Positions 1 to 8,561 of a stretch of DNA of 64,000 bases are shown here, one piece after another (position 1 is the stretch's first letter; each line of letters opens with the position of its first letter). The translations under genes and the position numbers were made by a program. The notes beneath the pieces were generated by a model that saw nothing but the letters and a program-made list of their open reading frames with translations, was not told the DNA's origin and ran no database searches. Source of the DNA: Pelagovum sp. HNIBRBA483 (GTDB taxonomy: Bacteria > Pseudomonadota > Alphaproteobacteria > Rhodobacterales > Rhodobacteraceae); contig NZ_CP162412.1 of NCBI RefSeq assembly GCF_040931995.1, positions 806,001 through 870,000 on the forward strand. Reading direction: 5' to 3'.

Positions 1-921
1 GTTCTTCAGCATGCCGTCCTGATGGATGCCGCTTTCGTGGGCAAAAGCATTCTTGCCGACAATCGCCTTGTTAAACTGGACGGGGAAGCCCGAAACAGTA
101 GCGACGCGACGGGAGATGTGCATGATCTTCGTGGTGTCGATCTGCGTCTCGAAAGGCATGATGTCGCCGCGCACCTTGAGGGCCATGACGACCTCTTCCA
201 GAGCGGTGTTGCCGGCACGCTCGCCGAGGCCGTTGATAGTACATTCGATCTGGCGTGCGCCACCTTCAACAGCGGCCAGAGCATTGGCCGTGGCCATGCC
301 GAGATCGTTGTGGCAGTGGGTGGCGAAGATCACGTCATCGGCACCCGGAACCTCGGCAATCAGGCGCTCGATCAGCCTCGCGCTTTCGCGCGGCGCTGTG
401 TAGCCAACCGTGTCAGGGATATTGATCGTGGTAGCACCTGCCTTAATCGCAATCTCGACGACGCGGGCGAGGTAATCCCATTCGGTGCGGGTGGCATCCA
501 TTGGCGACCACTGGACGTTATCACAGAGGTTACGCGCGTGGGTGACGGTGTCGTGAATGCGCTCGGCCATCTCATCCATCGTCATGTTCGGGATTGCGCG
601 GTGCAGTGGCGACGTGCCGATAAACGTATGAATTCGTGGCGATTTCGCGTTTTTTACAGCCTCCCAGCAGCGGTCGATGTCCTTGTAGTTTGCGCGAGCG
701 AGGCCACAGATCGTTGAGGTCTTTGCCAGCTTCGCAATCTCGGACACGGCGCGGAAGTCGCCCTCGGAGGCGATGGGGAAACCGGCTTCAATAATATCGA
801 CGCCCATTTCATCGAGCAGCTGGGCGATTTCCAGCTTTTCTTCGTGGGTCATCGTGGCGCCGGGGGATTGCTCACCGTCGCGCAGGGTTGTGTCGAAGAT
901 CAACACGCGGTCTTTGGTCAT
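1..921 (-). CDS. leuA: 2-isopropylmalate synthase, 3'-truncated by window edge
   Basis: Condenses acetyl-CoA with 2-oxoisovalerate, the first committed step of leucine biosynthesis in the cytoplasm. The minus-strand reading begins ATG at 921 and gives [20 protein letters not shown], the [12 protein letters not shown] signature of the HMGL-like TIM barrel. At the window edge it reads [13 protein letters not shown], the conserved His-rich segment near the end of the catalytic domain. About 307 codons are present. LeuA proteins are usually 500 residues or more, so the C-terminal regulatory domain lies outside the window. A leucine-rich leader peptide precedes it (999-1082, same strand). Family assignment is secure; feedback regulation cannot be judged from this part. 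Confidence 0.96.
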   Translation of the reverse strand, partial: MTKDRVLIFDTTLRDGEQSPGATMTHEEKLEIAQLLDEMGVDIIEAGFPIASEGDFRAVSEIAKLAKTSTICGLARANYKDIDRCWEAVKNAKSPRIHTFIGTSPLHRAIPNMTMDEMAERIHDTVTHARNLCDNVQWSPMDATRTEWDYLARVVEIAIKAGATTINIPDTVGYTAPRESARLIERLIAEVPGADDVIFATHCHNDLGMATANALAAVEGGARQIECTINGLGERAGNTALEEVVMALKVRGDIMPFETQIDTTKIMHISRRVATVSGFPVQFNKAIVGKNAFAHESGIHQDGMLKN

Positions 922-951
922 GGGTCTGTTCCTTGTCTGTCCTTAGCTTTG

Positions 952-1002
952 AAAATCCGGCGCTGGTTCCCCCTGAGCGGTCGCGCCGAATGGCACGCTC
1001 AG
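952..1002 (-). promoter_or_regulatory. leuA: putative leuA attenuator hairpins
   Basis: Two mutually exclusive stems lie between the leader peptide and leuA. A perfect 7-bp stem (CTGAGCG 973-979 with CGCTCAG 996-1002) overlaps the leader stop codon. A 5-bp stem (GGCGC 959-963 with GCGCC 983-987) uses bases in the loop of the first and is followed on the minus strand by ATTTTC. The inferred logic is this: a ribosome reaching the leader stop covers 996-1002 and lets the second, terminator-like stem form; stalling at Leu codons favours the first. The T-run is short, so the terminator is tentative. Confidence 0.5.
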
Positions 1003-1082
1003 AGGCGGCTAAGGAGTAGGCTAAGGCCGAGCAGGCGCAGGCCGTTGCCGGCGCGGGAAATGATATGTGCCTGTCTCGTCAT
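999..1082 (-). CDS. leucine attenuator leader peptide (leuL-like), 27 aa
   Basis: A short frame on the leuA strand starts ATG at 1082, ends TGA at 999-1001 and lies 77 nt upstream of the leuA start. Its C-terminal half reads LRLLGLSLLLSRL, giving 8 leucines in the last 13 residues. That is the hallmark of transcription-attenuation leaders of leucine operons. The ribosome binding site is weak. Leader identity is inferred from position, strand, size and leucine density; it has no enzymatic role. Confidence 0.82.
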   Translation of the reverse strand: MTRQAHIISRAGNGLRLLGLSLLLSRL

Positions 1083-1200
1083 GGGAGCGGACTATATCGG
1101 CGTTTTCGGCCGTGAAAAGAGGAAATTAGCCGATTTATGCAATAAAATTCAGTCGCTGTGTGGGGTGGTCAGCAGTGGGAGGTGGATTAGATCGGGGCTT

Positions 1201-1866
1201 ATGGAACATGCATTGATCATTGGGGCATCCGGCGGGATCGGCGCGGCAGTGGCTGCGGCGTTGGAGGACGAGGGCGTGAATGTGCGGCGCGTGTCGCGGC
1301 GGGATGATGGGCTGGAGGTCACTGATCCGGCATCTGTGGCGCAGGTGATGGGCGCAATAGAAGGGGAATTTGACCTTATTTTTATAGCGATTGGTGTTTT
1401 GAGCGCTGATGGAGGTGCGCCGGAAAAGATGCTCTCCGCGATAACGGCGGATGCGATGGCGGGGGCGATGGCGGTGAACGCGATTGGGCCTGCGCTGATC
1501 CTCCAGCATGTGCCGCGCCTGTTGCGGCGGCGGGGGCCATCCGTTTGCGCGGTGCTGTCGGCGCGAGTGGGGTCGATCGGCGATAACCGTTTGGGAGGTT
1601 GGTATTCCTATCGGGCCAGCAAGGCGGCGCTGAACCAGATCGTGCATGGCGCGGCGATCGAGATCGGTCGCAAACGGAAGGAAGCGGCGGTCGTGGCGCT
1701 GCATCCGGGAACGGTGGCGACGCCGTTTACAGAGGACTATGCCGCGCGGCACAAGACCGTGCCACCGGAGGAGGCGGCGCGGAATTTGATCACTGTTATC
1801 AAGGGGCTAACCCCTGAGCAGAACGGCGGATTTTACGATTATGCCGGACGGGAGATCGTCTGGTGA
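1201..1866 (+). CDS. SDR family NAD(P)-dependent oxidoreductase
   Basis: A 221-residue classical short-chain dehydrogenase. The start at 1201 places the cofactor-binding GASGGIG motif at residues 8-14; the catalytic tyrosine and lysine are Y137 and K141 in YRASK, preceded by a serine-containing SARVGSIG strand. The length is slightly short, as in the CsgA/C-factor-like SDRs. The stop overlaps the GTG start of the photolyase by 4 nt, so the two are translationally coupled. Substrate is unknown. The frame extends far upstream to 844, but that part overlaps the leuA leader and 5' region and lacks SDR similarity. Confidence 0.88.
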   Translation: MEHALIIGASGGIGAAVAAALEDEGVNVRRVSRRDDGLEVTDPASVAQVMGAIEGEFDLIFIAIGVLSADGGAPEKMLSAITADAMAGAMAVNAIGPALILQHVPRLLRRRGPSVCAVLSARVGSIGDNRLGGWYSYRASKAALNQIVHGAAIEIGRKRKEAAVVALHPGTVATPFTEDYAARHKTVPPEEAARNLITVIKGLTPEQNGGFYDYAGREIVW

Positions 1867-3389
1867 CGCGGCTTGTCCTGATCCTTGGCGATCAGCTTTC
1901 ACCAAATATTAACGCTTTGCAGACCGCCGATCGCGCGGGGGATGTGATCGTGATGGCGGAGGTGATGGATGAGGCGGGGTATGTGCATCATCATCCGAAA
2001 AAGATCGCGTTCCTCTTTGCTGCGATGCGGAAATTTGCCACGCGGTTGGAAGCTGACGGGTGGCGCGTGGCCTATAGCCGGCTTGATGATGAGGATAACC
2101 CGCAAGCGATTGACAAAATCCTACTGCAAAGGGCCGCCGAACACGGTGCGGACGCGGTTATCGTCACCGAACCGGGGGAGTGGCGGCTGATCCGGTTGTT
2201 GCAGGAGGTGCCGCTCACGGTGCGGATGCTGCCGGATACCCGCTTCATTGCCTCACATCAGGAATTTGAAAGTTGGGCCAAGGGGCGCAAGCAGTTGCGG
2301 ATGGAGTATTTCTACCGTGACATGCGCCGCAAGACTGAGTTGCTGATGGAGGGAGATGCCCCTGCTGGCGGGCAGTGGAACTACGACCATGAGAACCGTA
2401 AACCGGCACCGGATACGGTGACATTCGCGGGGCCGCGCCATTTTGTGCCAGATGCGGAAACGGAGGCCGTTCTGGCGCTGGTGGAGGCGCGGTTCGGGCA
2501 GCATTTTGGGGACGTGCGCCCGTTCTGGTTTGCCACAGATGCGGAGCAAGCGCAGGCGCATCTGGAAGCATGGATTGCGGAAGGGTTGCCGCTCTTTGGG
2601 GATTATCAGGACGCGATGCTGGAGGGGCAGAAGTTCCTCTATCATGCGGTGATCGGGCTATACCTCAATGCGGGGTTGTTGGACCCGTTGGAGACTTGCA
2701 AAGCCGTTGAAACCGCATGGAAAAACGGCCATGCGCCGCTCAATGCGGTGGAAGGGTTCATCCGGCAGATCATCGGTTGGCGGGAATATGTGCGGGGGAT
2801 TTATTTCCGCGAAGGGCCGGAATACACGCAGCGCAATGTGCTCGGCCATCATCGCCCGCTGCCAGCACTGTATTGGGGCGCAGACACCAAGATGAATTGC
2901 ATGCAGGCGACGGTGGAACAGACCCGCACCGAAGCCTATGCGCATCACATCCAACGGCTGATGGTGACGGGCAATTTCGCGCTGTTGGCGGGCATTGACC
3001 CCGCGCAGGTGCATGAATGGTATCTGGCGGTTTATGCGGACGCCTATGAGTGGGTCGAAGCGCCGAATGTGATTGGCATGAGCCAGTTCGCGGATGGCGG
3101 GATCGTGGCCTCAAAGCCCTATGTTTCGAGCGGCAACTACATCGACCGGATGTCGGATTATTGCAAGAACTGCGCCTACAAGGTGAAAGAGAAAACTGGC
3201 GAAAAAGCCTGCCCGTTTAACCTGCTTTACTGGCATTTCCTAATCCGGCACCGTGAGCGCTTTGCTGGCAATCCGCGCATGGCGCAGATGTACCGGACAT
3301 GGGATAGAATGGCCGAGGAACGGCGCGAAACCGTGCTGAACGATGCGGAAAAATGGCTCGAAAAGCTGGATGAAGGCGCGGTGGTTTAG
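1863..3389 (+). CDS. iron-sulfur bacterial cryptochrome/photolyase (PhrB/CryB type)
   Basis: A 508-residue FAD photolyase-family protein starting with GTG at 1863. The N-terminus LVLILGDQLSP is the photolyase-related antenna-domain signature. Four cysteines at residues 346, 434, 437 and 450 have the same spacing as the 4Fe-4S ligands reported for Agrobacterium PhrB (350, 438, 441, 454). The His-His pair at 361-362 matches the PhrB active-site pair at the same offset. Members repair (6-4) photoproducts or act in light signalling (CryB of Rhodobacter sphaeroides). Family is certain; repair versus photoreceptor role is not decidable here. Confidence 0.95.
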   Translation: MTRLVLILGDQLSPNINALQTADRAGDVIVMAEVMDEAGYVHHHPKKIAFLFAAMRKFATRLEADGWRVAYSRLDDEDNPQAIDKILLQRAAEHGADAVIVTEPGEWRLIRLLQEVPLTVRMLPDTRFIASHQEFESWAKGRKQLRMEYFYRDMRRKTELLMEGDAPAGGQWNYDHENRKPAPDTVTFAGPRHFVPDAETEAVLALVEARFGQHFGDVRPFWFATDAEQAQAHLEAWIAEGLPLFGDYQDAMLEGQKFLYHAVIGLYLNAGLLDPLETCKAVETAWKNGHAPLNAVEGFIRQIIGWREYVRGIYFREGPEYTQRNVLGHHRPLPALYWGADTKMNCMQATVEQTRTEAYAHHIQRLMVTGNFALLAGIDPAQVHEWYLAVYADAYEWVEAPNVIGMSQFADGGIVASKPYVSSGNYIDRMSDYCKNCAYKVKEKTGEKACPFNLLYWHFLIRHRERFAGNPRMAQMYRTWDRMAEERRETVLNDAEKWLEKLDEGAVV

Positions 3390-3436
3390 GTGGTTTGTAG
3401 GTGCAGAAAAACGCGCTGAAATCGCCAAAAAGCGCG

Positions 3437-3476
3437 ATGCACAATCCATGCACAACTGATGCACATCTTATGCATA
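3437..3476. repeat. four tandem 11-bp repeats, ATGCACA/ATGCATA core
   Basis: In the intergenic space between the convergent photolyase and MORN genes the heptamer ATGCACA begins at 3437, 3448 and 3459, and ATGCATA at 3470. The period is exactly 11 bp with unrelated 4-nt spacers. The core therefore faces one side of the helix. No function is assigned. Confidence 0.8.
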
Positions 3477-3525
3477 TCGCACCTGCAGCAAAGTTAACGG
3501 AACGTTACCAAAACCGAGAGAAGGC

Positions 3526-4962
3526 TCACTGGCTCTCGCTGTTTGCGTCTCCGCCGACATAGGTGCCGTCTTCCCACGCGCCATCTTCGACCGCGCCGTC
3601 GGCGTAGCGCATGGTGCCTTCGCCCTGACGCTGGCCGTTGCGGAAGGTGCCTTCGTAGACGTCACCATTGGCGTAAGTGGCGGTGCCGCGACCGGAGATT
3701 TCGCCGCTGTCCCATTCGCCATCGTAGCTGAAACCGCCGGGCATGGTGATTTTGCCGGTGCCGTGGCGCTGGCCGTTGCGGAAGCCGCCGACATAGATGG
3801 TCCCGTCGGCATAGGTGGCGGTGCCTTGGCCGTTGCGCTGGCCGTCGGACCAATCGCCTTCGTAGCTGTAGCCGTCGGCATAGGTCATTTTGCCGGTGCC
3901 GTGGTTCTTGTTGTTCTTGAACTCGCCCTCATAGACGAGGCCGTTGGAATAACGCGCGATGCCGCTGCCCTCGATCACGCCATCGACCCAGTCGCCCTCG
4001 TAAGTGGAGCCGTCTGTATAGGTGATCTTGCCGGTGCCATGTGCCAAATCGTTACGGAAGCTGCCCGCGTAGACGGAGCCATCGGCATAGGTGACGCGGC
4101 CTTCGCCCTCGATCTTGCCCTCGACCCATTCACCGACATAAGTGTAGCCGTTGGCGGCGCGGAAGGTGCCTTGGCCGTGGCGGAGATCATTGGCGAAGCT
4201 GCCCTGATAGACATCGCCATTGGCGTAGGTAACGGTGCCTTCGCCCTGTCGCTTGCCGGCGATGAGCGTGCCCTCGTAGATGTCGCCATTGGCCTGCACG
4301 AGACGGCCTTCGCCTTCGATCTTACCGTTGACCCATGTGCCCTCGTAGGTGAGGCCATCGGGCATGGTGAGCGTGCCTTCGCCATCGCGCTCGCCATTGA
4401 CAAGCATCCCGTCGTAAACGGCGCCATCGGGGTAGGTAACGCGGCCCTGACCTTCTTTCACGCCATTGATCCACGGGCCTTCGTAGATATAGCCGGAGGG
4501 GGCTGTCATCGTGCCTTGACCGTGGTGCATGGCGTTGCGGAATTCGCCTTCGTAAACGATGCCGTTGGCGTAGCGGGCGATGCCGGAGCCGGTGATCTGC
4601 CCATCGACCCAAGTACCCTCATAGGTGCCGCCATCGGCAAAGGTGATCTTGCCGGTGCCGTTAGGCTTGCCAGCGGCAAACGCGCCCTCATAGACGGAGC
4701 CATTGGGGAAGCGGGCGCGACCCTCGCCGCGAATCTCGCCTTCGAACCATTCGCCGGTGTATTCGTAACCATTGGGCAGGCGGTAGGTGCCGATGCCGTG
4801 CTGCTTGCCATTGAGGAAGCTGCCCTCGTAGACGCCGCCATCTTCGTATTGCTTTGTCTGCACCGATTGCGCGGCGGCTGGAAGCGCCATTGCAGCGGCC
4901 AGAGCGGTGGCCAATGCGGTGGACAGGAGGAGACTGCTCTGCGGTGCCCGTTTCCGAGTCAT
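3526..4962 (-). CDS. secreted MORN-repeat protein, 19 repeats
   Basis: A 478-residue protein. After a basic N-terminus (MTRKRAPQ) comes a hydrophobic Ala/Leu segment ending LPAAAQS near residue 32, a Sec-type signal peptide. The rest is 19 consecutive 23-residue units of the form YxGxWxxGxxxGxG (MORN repeats), followed by a short tail. MORN repeats build elongated beta-hairpin solenoids that often bind membranes or proteins; export suggests a periplasmic or surface role. Odd: units alternate between Trp and Phe at the YEG-x-W/F position, showing a two-unit building block, with the alternation slipping around units 7-10. No enzymatic domain is present. Confidence 0.9.
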   Translation of the reverse strand: MTRKRAPQSSLLLSTALATALAAAMALPAAAQSVQTKQYEDGGVYEGSFLNGKQHGIGTYRLPNGYEYTGEWFEGEIRGEGRARFPNGSVYEGAFAAGKPNGTGKITFADGGTYEGTWVDGQITGSGIARYANGIVYEGEFRNAMHHGQGTMTAPSGYIYEGPWINGVKEGQGRVTYPDGAVYDGMLVNGERDGEGTLTMPDGLTYEGTWVNGKIEGEGRLVQANGDIYEGTLIAGKRQGEGTVTYANGDVYQGSFANDLRHGQGTFRAANGYTYVGEWVEGKIEGEGRVTYADGSVYAGSFRNDLAHGTGKITYTDGSTYEGDWVDGVIEGSGIARYSNGLVYEGEFKNNKNHGTGKMTYADGYSYEGDWSDGQRNGQGTATYADGTIYVGGFRNGQRHGTGKITMPGGFSYDGEWDSGEISGRGTATYANGDVYEGTFRNGQRQGEGTMRYADGAVEDGAWEDGTYVGGDANSESQ

Positions 4963-5142
4963 GTTGTGAATACCCTTCTATCAGCGAGGGCGAGACTAGT
5001 TGCTGGGGGCCGACCTGACAACGGCTTTGCAGGGGCAGGGGCAGGGTTTTGGCCGATTTCCACCCATGCGGAGGGCTGCAAGACGGCTTCCCCTTGCCGG
5101 TTGATCTGGTAAACGGGGCTGAACCGCCTATTTGGGGACATC

Positions 5143-6810
5143 ATGACAGATCGTTTTCGCCTCAGCCTCGCACAACTGAACCCGACGGTGGGTGACCTTG
5201 AAGGCAATGCCGCCCGCGCCTATGCGGCTTGGGCCACGGCCAAGGATGCCGGTGCCGATATGGTGGCGCTGCCGGAGATGTTTATCACCGGCTATCAGGC
5301 GCAAGACCTGATCGTGAAGCCTGCCTTTTATCGTGAGGCGATGGCGGCGGTCGAGACGCTGGCGCGGGACTGCGCGGATGGGCCGGTGCTGGCGATTGGT
5401 GGGCCGTATGCCGAGGACGGCAAGCTGTACAACGCCTATTTCATTTGCAAGGGTGGCGCTGTGGTGGCGCGGATGCTCAAGCACCATCTGCCGAATTACG
5501 ACGTGTTCGACGAGCGCCGCCATTTCAGCCGTGGGCCGATACAGGGGCCATATAGCGTTGGGCCAGTGCGGATCGGCTCGCCGATCTGCGAGGACTCGTG
5601 GTTCCCCGATGTGTGCGAAACAATGGTGGAGAGCGGCGCGGAGATCCTTCTGGTGCCGAACGGCTCGCCCTATTTCCGTGGGAAATACGCGGTGCGGATG
5701 AACCAGATGGTGGCGCGGGTCGTGGAGAATGACGTGCCGCTCGTCTACCTCAACATGGTTGGCGGGCAGGACGATCAGGTGTTTGACGGTGGCTCCTTCG
5801 TGTTGAACCCCGGCGGGCAATTGGCGGTGGCGTTGCAGGTGTTCGACAGCGCCGTCGTGCATGTGGATTTCCAGCGGACGGAAGAGGGCTGGCGCGCGCT
5901 GGAAGGTGAACGCGCCGTTTACCCCAAGACGATCGAGCAGGATTATCGCGCGATGGTCGAGGGCCTGCGCGATTATGTGGGCAAGAGCGGCTTCAAGAAA
6001 GTTCTGCTTGGCCTCTCGGGCGGGATCGACAGTGCGCTGGTCGCGGCGATTGCGGTGGATGCGCTGGGGCGCGAAGCAGTGCGCTGTGTGATGCTGCCCT
6101 CGGACTATACCTCGCCTGAATCGCTCGAAGACGCGGCGGGCGTGGCGCGGGCGCTTGGCTGCCGCTTGGACGAGGTGAAAATCGGCGGGCCGAAAGCGGC
6201 GGTGGAGAAGGTGCTCAAGCCCCTGTTCGCGGGGTTGGAGCCGGACCTGACGGAAGAAAACATCCAGTCGCGGTTGCGGGGGCTGCTGCTGATGGCGCAG
6301 TCCAACAAGCTGGGCGAGATGCTGCTGACCACCGGCAACAAATCCGAGGTCGCAGTGGGCTATGCGACGATCTATGGCGATATGGCGGGGGGCTATAACC
6401 CGATCAAAGACCTTTACAAAACGCGGGTTTTCGCAACTTCGGCGTGGCGCAACGAGCACCACCGCCAGTGGATGCGCGGCCCTGCGGGGATGGTGATGCC
6501 GCAGCGGGTGATCGACAAGCCACCATCGGCCGAGTTGCGCCCCGACCAGAAGGACGAGGACAGCCTGCCGCCCTATGACGTGCTGGATGGCATTCTGGAG
6601 ATGCTGGTGGATGATGATGCCAGCGTCGCTGATTGCGTGGCGAAGGGCTATGATCGGGACACGGTCAAGAAGATCGAGAGCCTGCTTTATACCAGCGAAT
6701 ACAAGCGCTTCCAGTCGGCCCCGGGTGTGCGGTTGACGCGGCAGGCATTCTGGCTGGACCGGCGTTATCCGATCGTCAATCGCTGGCGGGATCGTTCCGG
6801 CGCGGAGTAG
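5143..6810 (+). CDS. nadE: glutamine-dependent NAD+ synthase
   Basis: A 555-residue two-domain enzyme for the last step of NAD+ synthesis. The N-terminal nitrilase-fold glutaminase has the triad E45 (ALPEMF), K113 (MLKHHLPNYD) and C149 (SPICEDSW). The C-terminal synthetase domain carries the PP-loop SGGIDSALVA at about residue 293, followed by GNKSEVAVGYAT. Ammonia released from glutamine is channelled to the NAD-adenylate site. Length matches glutamine-dependent NadE of alphaproteobacteria. nadD, the preceding pathway enzyme, lies elsewhere in this window (18960). It is transcribed alone and converges on the GNAT gene with about 30 bp between. Confidence 0.97.
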   Translation: MTDRFRLSLAQLNPTVGDLEGNAARAYAAWATAKDAGADMVALPEMFITGYQAQDLIVKPAFYREAMAAVETLARDCADGPVLAIGGPYAEDGKLYNAYFICKGGAVVARMLKHHLPNYDVFDERRHFSRGPIQGPYSVGPVRIGSPICEDSWFPDVCETMVESGAEILLVPNGSPYFRGKYAVRMNQMVARVVENDVPLVYLNMVGGQDDQVFDGGSFVLNPGGQLAVALQVFDSAVVHVDFQRTEEGWRALEGERAVYPKTIEQDYRAMVEGLRDYVGKSGFKKVLLGLSGGIDSALVAAIAVDALGREAVRCVMLPSDYTSPESLEDAAGVARALGCRLDEVKIGGPKAAVEKVLKPLFAGLEPDLTEENIQSRLRGLLLMAQSNKLGEMLLTTGNKSEVAVGYATIYGDMAGGYNPIKDLYKTRVFATSAWRNEHHRQWMRGPAGMVMPQRVIDKPPSAELRPDQKDEDSLPPYDVLDGILEMLVDDDASVADCVAKGYDRDTVKKIESLLYTSEYKRFQSAPGVRLTRQAFWLDRRYPIVNRWRDRSGAE

Positions 6811-6840
6811 ACATCGCGCTTGGCTTAGTGGGTCACCGTG

Positions 6841-7365
6841 TCAGGGCAGGGTGCGTTCGTAGAGGGCTGTTTCCATATCGGAGAGGTCATCGCGCCGCGT
6901 GAAGCCGCATTTTTTGAGAACGCGGGCGGAGGCTGGATTGGCAGTATCGACGCCGCCGCGCAAGGTGAGTGCGGTGTCGCGGCTTTGCGCTGAAATAAAA
7001 CCGCCTACGATCTCTGTTGCATAGCCTTGCCCCCACGCGGTTTCGCGCAGGAGATAGCCCAGATGCAGCACCGGCGGCTGCGTTGCCGCGGGGCTGGGGG
7101 CGAGGATCATCAGGCCAATCAACATCCCGTCCTGCTGCTGGCTGACGGTGAGGACATCGCTTTCGGCGTCACGGGCGGTGATCCAATCGGTAAGGCTGTC
7201 CTTGCGGTTTAGGAGTTGGAGCGAGGGTGGCAAATGCGCGAGGACCGGTGGTGTCAGGAGGTCCAGAAGTGCGTTTTCCAACGCCTTGCGTTCGGTTTGG
7301 ATGGCACGCGCAGTGCGCCAATGGGCGATCCGCAGGCGCGGGGTGGTGAACTCGGTTTGGACCAT
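6841..7365 (-). CDS. GNAT family N-acetyltransferase (RimJ/RimL-like)
   Basis: A 174-residue GNAT protein. It opens VQTEFTTPRLRIAHWR, the TxRLxLR entry typical of RimJ/RimL-type acetyltransferases. It has a central AWGQGYATEIV segment, matching the acetyl-CoA pyrophosphate loop Q/RxxGxG/A, and a C-terminal N-x-AS-x-RVLKKCGF motif (beta5-alpha4) seen across this subgroup. The likely reaction is acetylation of an amine or N-terminus using acetyl-CoA. Acceptor is unknown. It stands alone, convergent with nadE and divergent from the 2OG oxygenase gene. Confidence 0.88.
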   Translation of the reverse strand: MVQTEFTTPRLRIAHWRTARAIQTERKALENALLDLLTPPVLAHLPPSLQLLNRKDSLTDWITARDAESDVLTVSQQQDGMLIGLMILAPSPAATQPPVLHLGYLLRETAWGQGYATEIVGGFISAQSRDTALTLRGGVDTANPASARVLKKCGFTRRDDLSDMETALYERTLP

Positions 7366-7514
7366 TCTTGCAGTGTATAACGGTGCCTTTGCCGAGGCAA
7401 AGCGGAGATGCGGTGCGCGCGGAATATAGTCGCTTTCGGGCGGGGCTGTCGAAAATGCGATAGCGGGCGCTTGCCTGTGCGCTATGGCTGATGCCTTGGC
7501 GCATGGAGAGGCAG

Positions 7515-8066
7515 ATGATCACGGTTCATACGGAGGCGCAGGCCTTCAGCACGACGGAATGCGAGACGATCATCGACATCATGCGCAATGCAGAGGCGCG
7601 GGATGCGGGGCTGGTCGGGCAGAACAGGGATCACAACCTGCGGCGGGCGGATGTTGTCTGGCTGGACGATGTGCCTGAGGCCAGTTGGGTGATGGACCGG
7701 ATCGTTGATATCGTACGGGTGGCGAACCGGAATGTCTTTGATTTCGATCTGAGGGAATTCGCGGAAAGCCCGCAGGTGGCCCGCTATGGGGCGGAGCGGC
7801 AGGGGCACTTTGGCTGGCATTCGGACATTGGCGAAGGGTCTGCCGCTGGCAAGCGCAAGCTGACGATGGTGGCGCAGTTGTCGCCGCCAGAGGCGTATCA
7901 TGGCGGGGCGTTGGAGGTGCAGCCTTCGGCGAATGTTACCACTGCGCCGCGCACTCAGGGCAGCGTGACGTTTTTTCCCAGCTTTTTGTTGCATCGCGTG
8001 ACCCCTGTGACCGAGGGCGAGCGCTATTCGCTGACGATCTGGGCGCATGGGCCGGTGTTCCGCTAG
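7515..8066 (+). CDS. 2OG-Fe(II) oxygenase
   Basis: A 183-residue double-stranded beta-helix oxygenase. ATG at 7515 is preferred because GAGAGG lies just upstream; an in-frame ATG at 7491 would add eight residues. The iron ligands are visible as HSD in FGWHSDIGEG and the distal His in FLLHRVTPVTEGERYSL, where Arg of GERYSL is the expected 2-oxoglutarate salt-bridge residue. The architecture resembles the PKHD/prolyl-hydroxylase-like group. It couples decarboxylation of 2-oxoglutarate to oxidation of an unknown substrate. Confidence 0.87.
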   Translation: MITVHTEAQAFSTTECETIIDIMRNAEARDAGLVGQNRDHNLRRADVVWLDDVPEASWVMDRIVDIVRVANRNVFDFDLREFAESPQVARYGAERQGHFGWHSDIGEGSAAGKRKLTMVAQLSPPEAYHGGALEVQPSANVTTAPRTQGSVTFFPSFLLHRVTPVTEGERYSLTIWAHGPVFR

Positions 8067-8129
8067 CGCTTTGGAAACGCGAAAGCTGTGTTAGAGTTCC
8101 CCTGATCGCAGAGCGTGAGGGGAGGGGGC

Positions 8130-8558
8130 ATGGCTGAGAACAAGACACAAGCGACGGGTGCGGATGTTGCTGCCTACATCGCGGCAATCGACCATCCAGT
8201 GCGGCGGGCGGATGCGGAACGGTTGGTGCAGATTTTCCAAGAGGTGACGGGGTTCGCCCCGACCATGTGGGGCGGGTCGATCATCGGCTTTGGGCGGTAT
8301 CATTACCGCTACGCGAGCGGACGGGAGGGGGAATTCCTTGCCACCGGCTTTGCGCCGCGCAAGGCTAATCAGGTAATTTACATCCTGCCCGGGTATGCGG
8401 AATTTGGCCCGATCCTTGACCGGCTCGGCAAGTGGAAGAAGGGCAAAAGCTGCCTTTACATCAACAAGTTGACGGATGTGGATGAGGGCGTACTGCGGGA
8501 ACTGATCCGCGCGGGGCTGGATGATCTGGCAACGCGCTGGGAAGTGCGGCCTGCGTGA
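8130..8558 (+). CDS. DUF1801 domain-containing protein
   Basis: A 142-residue protein starting at ATG 8130, behind a strong GGGGAGGGGG ribosome binding site. The central segment PTMWGGSIIGFGRYHYRYAS followed by a GFAPRK stretch is characteristic of DUF1801 (YdhG-like fold related to SRPBCC/frataxin-like small domains). Many members are small cytoplasmic proteins of unknown function. It lies 63 bp downstream of the 2OG oxygenase and could be cotranscribed. No catalytic motif can be named. Confidence 0.8.
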   Translation: MAENKTQATGADVAAYIAAIDHPVRRADAERLVQIFQEVTGFAPTMWGGSIIGFGRYHYRYASGREGEFLATGFAPRKANQVIYILPGYAEFGPILDRLGKWKKGKSCLYINKLTDVDEGVLRELIRAGLDDLATRWEVRPA

Positions 8559-8561
8559 CGG

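Noticed and set aside
3437-3476. The 11-bp repeats as DnaA boxes or a replication origin
   Set aside because: The units do not match TTATNCACA well, no dnaA, parAB or rep gene is nearby and there is no AT-rich unwinding element.
3763-5112. A 449-codon open frame antisense to the MORN gene
   Set aside because: It mirrors the 69-bp repeats of the MORN gene; its Ala/Val/Gly-rich translation has no start site support and no family match.
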